NCBI GenBank assembly: GCA_002402635.1
Contig: DHGE01000128.1
Coordinates: forward strand, 19,549-36,759
DNA: 17,211 nucleotides
Origin: Deferribacterales bacterium UBA4806
GTDB lineage: Bacteria; Chrysiogenota; Deferribacteres; Deferribacterales; UBA228
Direction of reading: 5' to 3'
Part shown: positions 15,525 to 17,211 of the stretch, piece by piece
Numbering within the stretch: the first letter of the stretch is position 1
How the letters are laid out: every line of letters begins with the position of its first letter
Position numbers and translations under genes: made by a program
The notes under the pieces: model-generated
Databases searched by the model: none
Seen by the model: only the letters and a program-made list of their open reading frames with translations
Told to the model about the DNA's origin: nothing

Positions 15525-17211
15525 ATGAAAAAGAAAGATGGTAACAAAAACATTACAAGAAGAAATTTTGTCAAAGCTTCTGCAATAGGGTTAGGCACAA
15601 CTGCTTTTTTAGGTGCAGGTAGTTCATTTGCAAAAGCAGGGATTGGTAAAGCTTCACAACAGGCAAATATTCCAACCAAATGGGATTATGTAACTGACGT
15701 GGTAGTAGTTGGATACGGCCTTGCTGGAGCTGTTGCAGCACTATCTGCAAGGGAAGCTGGCGCTGAAGTCATTGTACTTGAGAAAATGCCCTATGGTAAA
15801 GAGGGTGGAAACAGCAAAGTTTCAGGAAACATGGTATTTATCCCGGGCAATGTTGAAGATGGCAAAGCATATTTTAGAAGCATGTGTGCAAGAAATATGG
15901 ACGGCATAACCGATGAATTAGTGGATACCTGGGCAACAGAAATGGTTGCAAATAGAAATTGGCTTGCTTCCATGGGATTAACTCCAGTAATGTTACCACC
16001 TGTAGCAGGAATGAGCCCTGAAATACCATACTTGCCAGGAGCTAGCAATATGGCACTCTACACTATGAATGGACAAGTGGGAAACGGTGTTTTATGGGAA
16101 CCGGTTAACAATAAATGTGTATCAAGCGGGGCAAAATTCTTATTTGATGCTCCTGCAACAGAATTAATAGCTACCTGCGAACATGAAGTATTAGGTGTTG
16201 TTGCAAAGTATCAAGGCAAAAACGTTACTATTAAGGCAAATAAAGGTGTTATTCTAACTTGTGGAGGCTTTGAATTTAATGAAGCAATGAAAGCAAATTA
16301 TTCACCTATGCCTATTTATGGATTAGGAACTCCTGGCAATACGGGTGATGGAATAAAAATGGTGGAAGCAGTTGGGGCTGATCTATGGCATATGAATAAT
16401 TTTATGGGCCCAATAATGACTTCATTTATAACTGATGATTTCGGACCAGATTGGGCAACAGTACCAATAAATATAGCTGTGCACGGCCAAAACTACATTT
16501 TTCTTGATAAACAAGGTAAACGCTTTATGAATGAATTTAAGCCATCTGTTCATGGACATGGTTGGCGTGAAATAGACTTATATGATGGTTCCGTTGGATT
16601 TTACCCAAGAGTGCCTCACTGGATAGTATTTGATGAGTCTGCATATAAAGCTGGTCCTTTGAGTGGAGGTGAACCATTGCCTGGTATACCAGCTATGAAA
16701 ATGTCATGGTTTGGATGGTTTGGTCCGTATAAGTGGAGTTCTGATAATTCAGCAGAACTTGCAAAAGGCTGGATAAAGAAAGCAAACAGTTTAGAAGAGT
16801 TAGCCCAGATTTTTTATACTGAATTATCTGATGAGCTCAACACCAATGAAGTTAAAAATAATTTTAAGAGTGCTGATTTAACAGCAAATGTACAGGAAAC
16901 TTTCAGTAGATATGATAAATATGTTAGTAATGGCAAAGATCTTGATTTTGATAGACCTGCACAAACCATGAAATCACTAAAAGGTCCATTTTATGCAATT
17001 CAAAGTTACCCTTGCATGGTAAATACTCAAGGTGGTCCCAAGAGAAATCATAAAGCTCAAGTTCTTAACACTTATGGAAATCCAATAAAAAGATTGTATG
17101 CTGCTGGTGAATGTGGTTCAGTGTATGCATGGCTTTATCAAGGTGGTGGCAACCTTGGAGAATGCATTGCCTTTGGACGCATTGCAGGTAAAAATGCTGC
17201 AGGTGAAGCAC
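15525..17211 (+). CDS. Tat-exported FAD-dependent oxidoreductase B, paralog of A (3' end cut by window)
   Basis: 562 codons are open to the window edge with no stop. By comparison with copy A only a few residues are missing. It shares the twin-arginine signal (TRRNFVKASAIGLG, from residue 11), the GYGLAG FAD motif, GGNSKVSGN, the G-K-R-F-M-N-E segment, YPCMVNTQGG and WLYQGGGNLGE. It differs from A in presumed substrate loops: two residues fewer near 318, one more near 385, and eight more near 430. The position aligning with A's R376 is Y374 (codon 16644-16646). The ribosome binding site AGGAGGT (15512-15518) and first four codons match copy A, so the duplication included the translation start. 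It likely shares the tetraheme cytochrome as electron donor and reduces a different substrate. Substrate unknown. Confidence 0.87.
   Translation, partial: MKKKDGNKNITRRNFVKASAIGLGTTAFLGAGSSFAKAGIGKASQQANIPTKWDYVTDVVVVGYGLAGAVAALSAREAGAEVIVLEKMPYGKEGGNSKVSGNMVFIPGNVEDGKAYFRSMCARNMDGITDELVDTWATEMVANRNWLASMGLTPVMLPPVAGMSPEIPYLPGASNMALYTMNGQVGNGVLWEPVNNKCVSSGAKFLFDAPATELIATCEHEVLGVVAKYQGKNVTIKANKGVILTCGGFEFNEAMKANYSPMPIYGLGTPGNTGDGIKMVEAVGADLWHMNNFMGPIMTSFITDDFGPDWATVPINIAVHGQNYIFLDKQGKRFMNEFKPSVHGHGWREIDLYDGSVGFYPRVPHWIVFDESAYKAGPLSGGEPLPGIPAMKMSWFGWFGPYKWSSDNSAELAKGWIKKANSLEELAQIFYTELSDELNTNEVKNNFKSADLTANVQETFSRYDKYVSNGKDLDFDRPAQTMKSLKGPFYAIQSYPCMVNTQGGPKRNHKAQVLNTYGNPIKRLYAAGECGSVYAWLYQGGGNLGECIAFGRIAGKNAAGEA
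15678..15760 (+). repeat. 83-nt identical block shared by the two flavoprotein genes (copy B)
   Basis: Perfect match to 13572-13654 inside flavoprotein B, spanning codons for about residues 52-79 (the first FAD-binding strand, loop and helix). Flanking sequence of the two genes is diverged at synonymous sites. Confidence 0.8.

Noticed and set aside
15709..15909. Short plus-strand open frame within flavoprotein B
   Set aside because: It is a shifted frame of the real gene, which reads without interruption from the ATG at 15525 to the window end.
1..17211. CRISPR arrays, tRNA or rRNA genes, insertion sequences
   Set aside because: I found no regularly spaced repeats, cloverleaf-like segments, rRNA motifs or transposase-like proteins on either strand.

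Overview
The window is a low-GC, gene-dense bacterial chromosome segment. LptE, RodZ, an outer-membrane-type TPR lipoprotein, Tat-exported flavoproteins and a periplasmic tetraheme cytochrome c indicate a Gram-negative (diderm) organism that respires, probably anaerobically, through periplasmic flavoprotein/cytochrome systems. The strong A+T bias and this gene mix would fit Deferribacterota or a relative. That is only a tentative placement, because no rRNA gene is present.

Left part (1-4105, minus strand): a tightly packed housekeeping operon read right to left. It runs biotin-protein ligase (birA), type III pantothenate kinase (coaX), a TPR lipoprotein, a RodZ-like membrane HTH protein, a divergent aspartate-semialdehyde-dehydrogenase/USG-1-like protein, and the first 37 codons of a cysteine desulfurase. 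Four of the five junctions overlap (17, 17, 8 and 4 nt), so translational coupling is likely.

Middle (4310-9234): a minus-strand pair, a GT4 glycosyltransferase overlapping an EntS-like MFS transporter with an unusual C-terminal extension. It is divergent from a plus-strand exported glycogen-debranching-enzyme-like glycoside hydrolase. The 255-bp gap between them holds a convincing promoter for the hydrolase.

Right-middle (9266-13212, plus strand): leuS, lptE and holA, overlapping or nearly so. Their products charge tRNA-Leu, assemble LPS at the outer membrane and load the DNA polymerase III clamp.

Right end (13213-17211, plus strand): the accessory region. A well-formed sigma-70-type promoter precedes a three-gene cassette: Tat-exported FAD oxidoreductase A, a small secreted tetraheme cytochrome c, and Tat-exported FAD oxidoreductase B (cut by the window end just before its expected stop). 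The two flavoproteins are close paralogs and share an 83-nt perfectly identical block that looks like a gene-conversion tract. By-eye comparison with flavocytochrome c fumarate reductase suggests that the dicarboxylate-binding residues are lost. A Tyr-x-Gly-Gly-Gly motif resembling ketosteroid dehydrogenases stands in the C-terminal position. The two paralogs also differ (Arg versus Tyr) at the position that aligns with the catalytic proton donor. The simplest reading is a periplasmic respiratory reductase system of unknown substrate, with two substrate-specific flavoproteins sharing one electron-delivering cytochrome.
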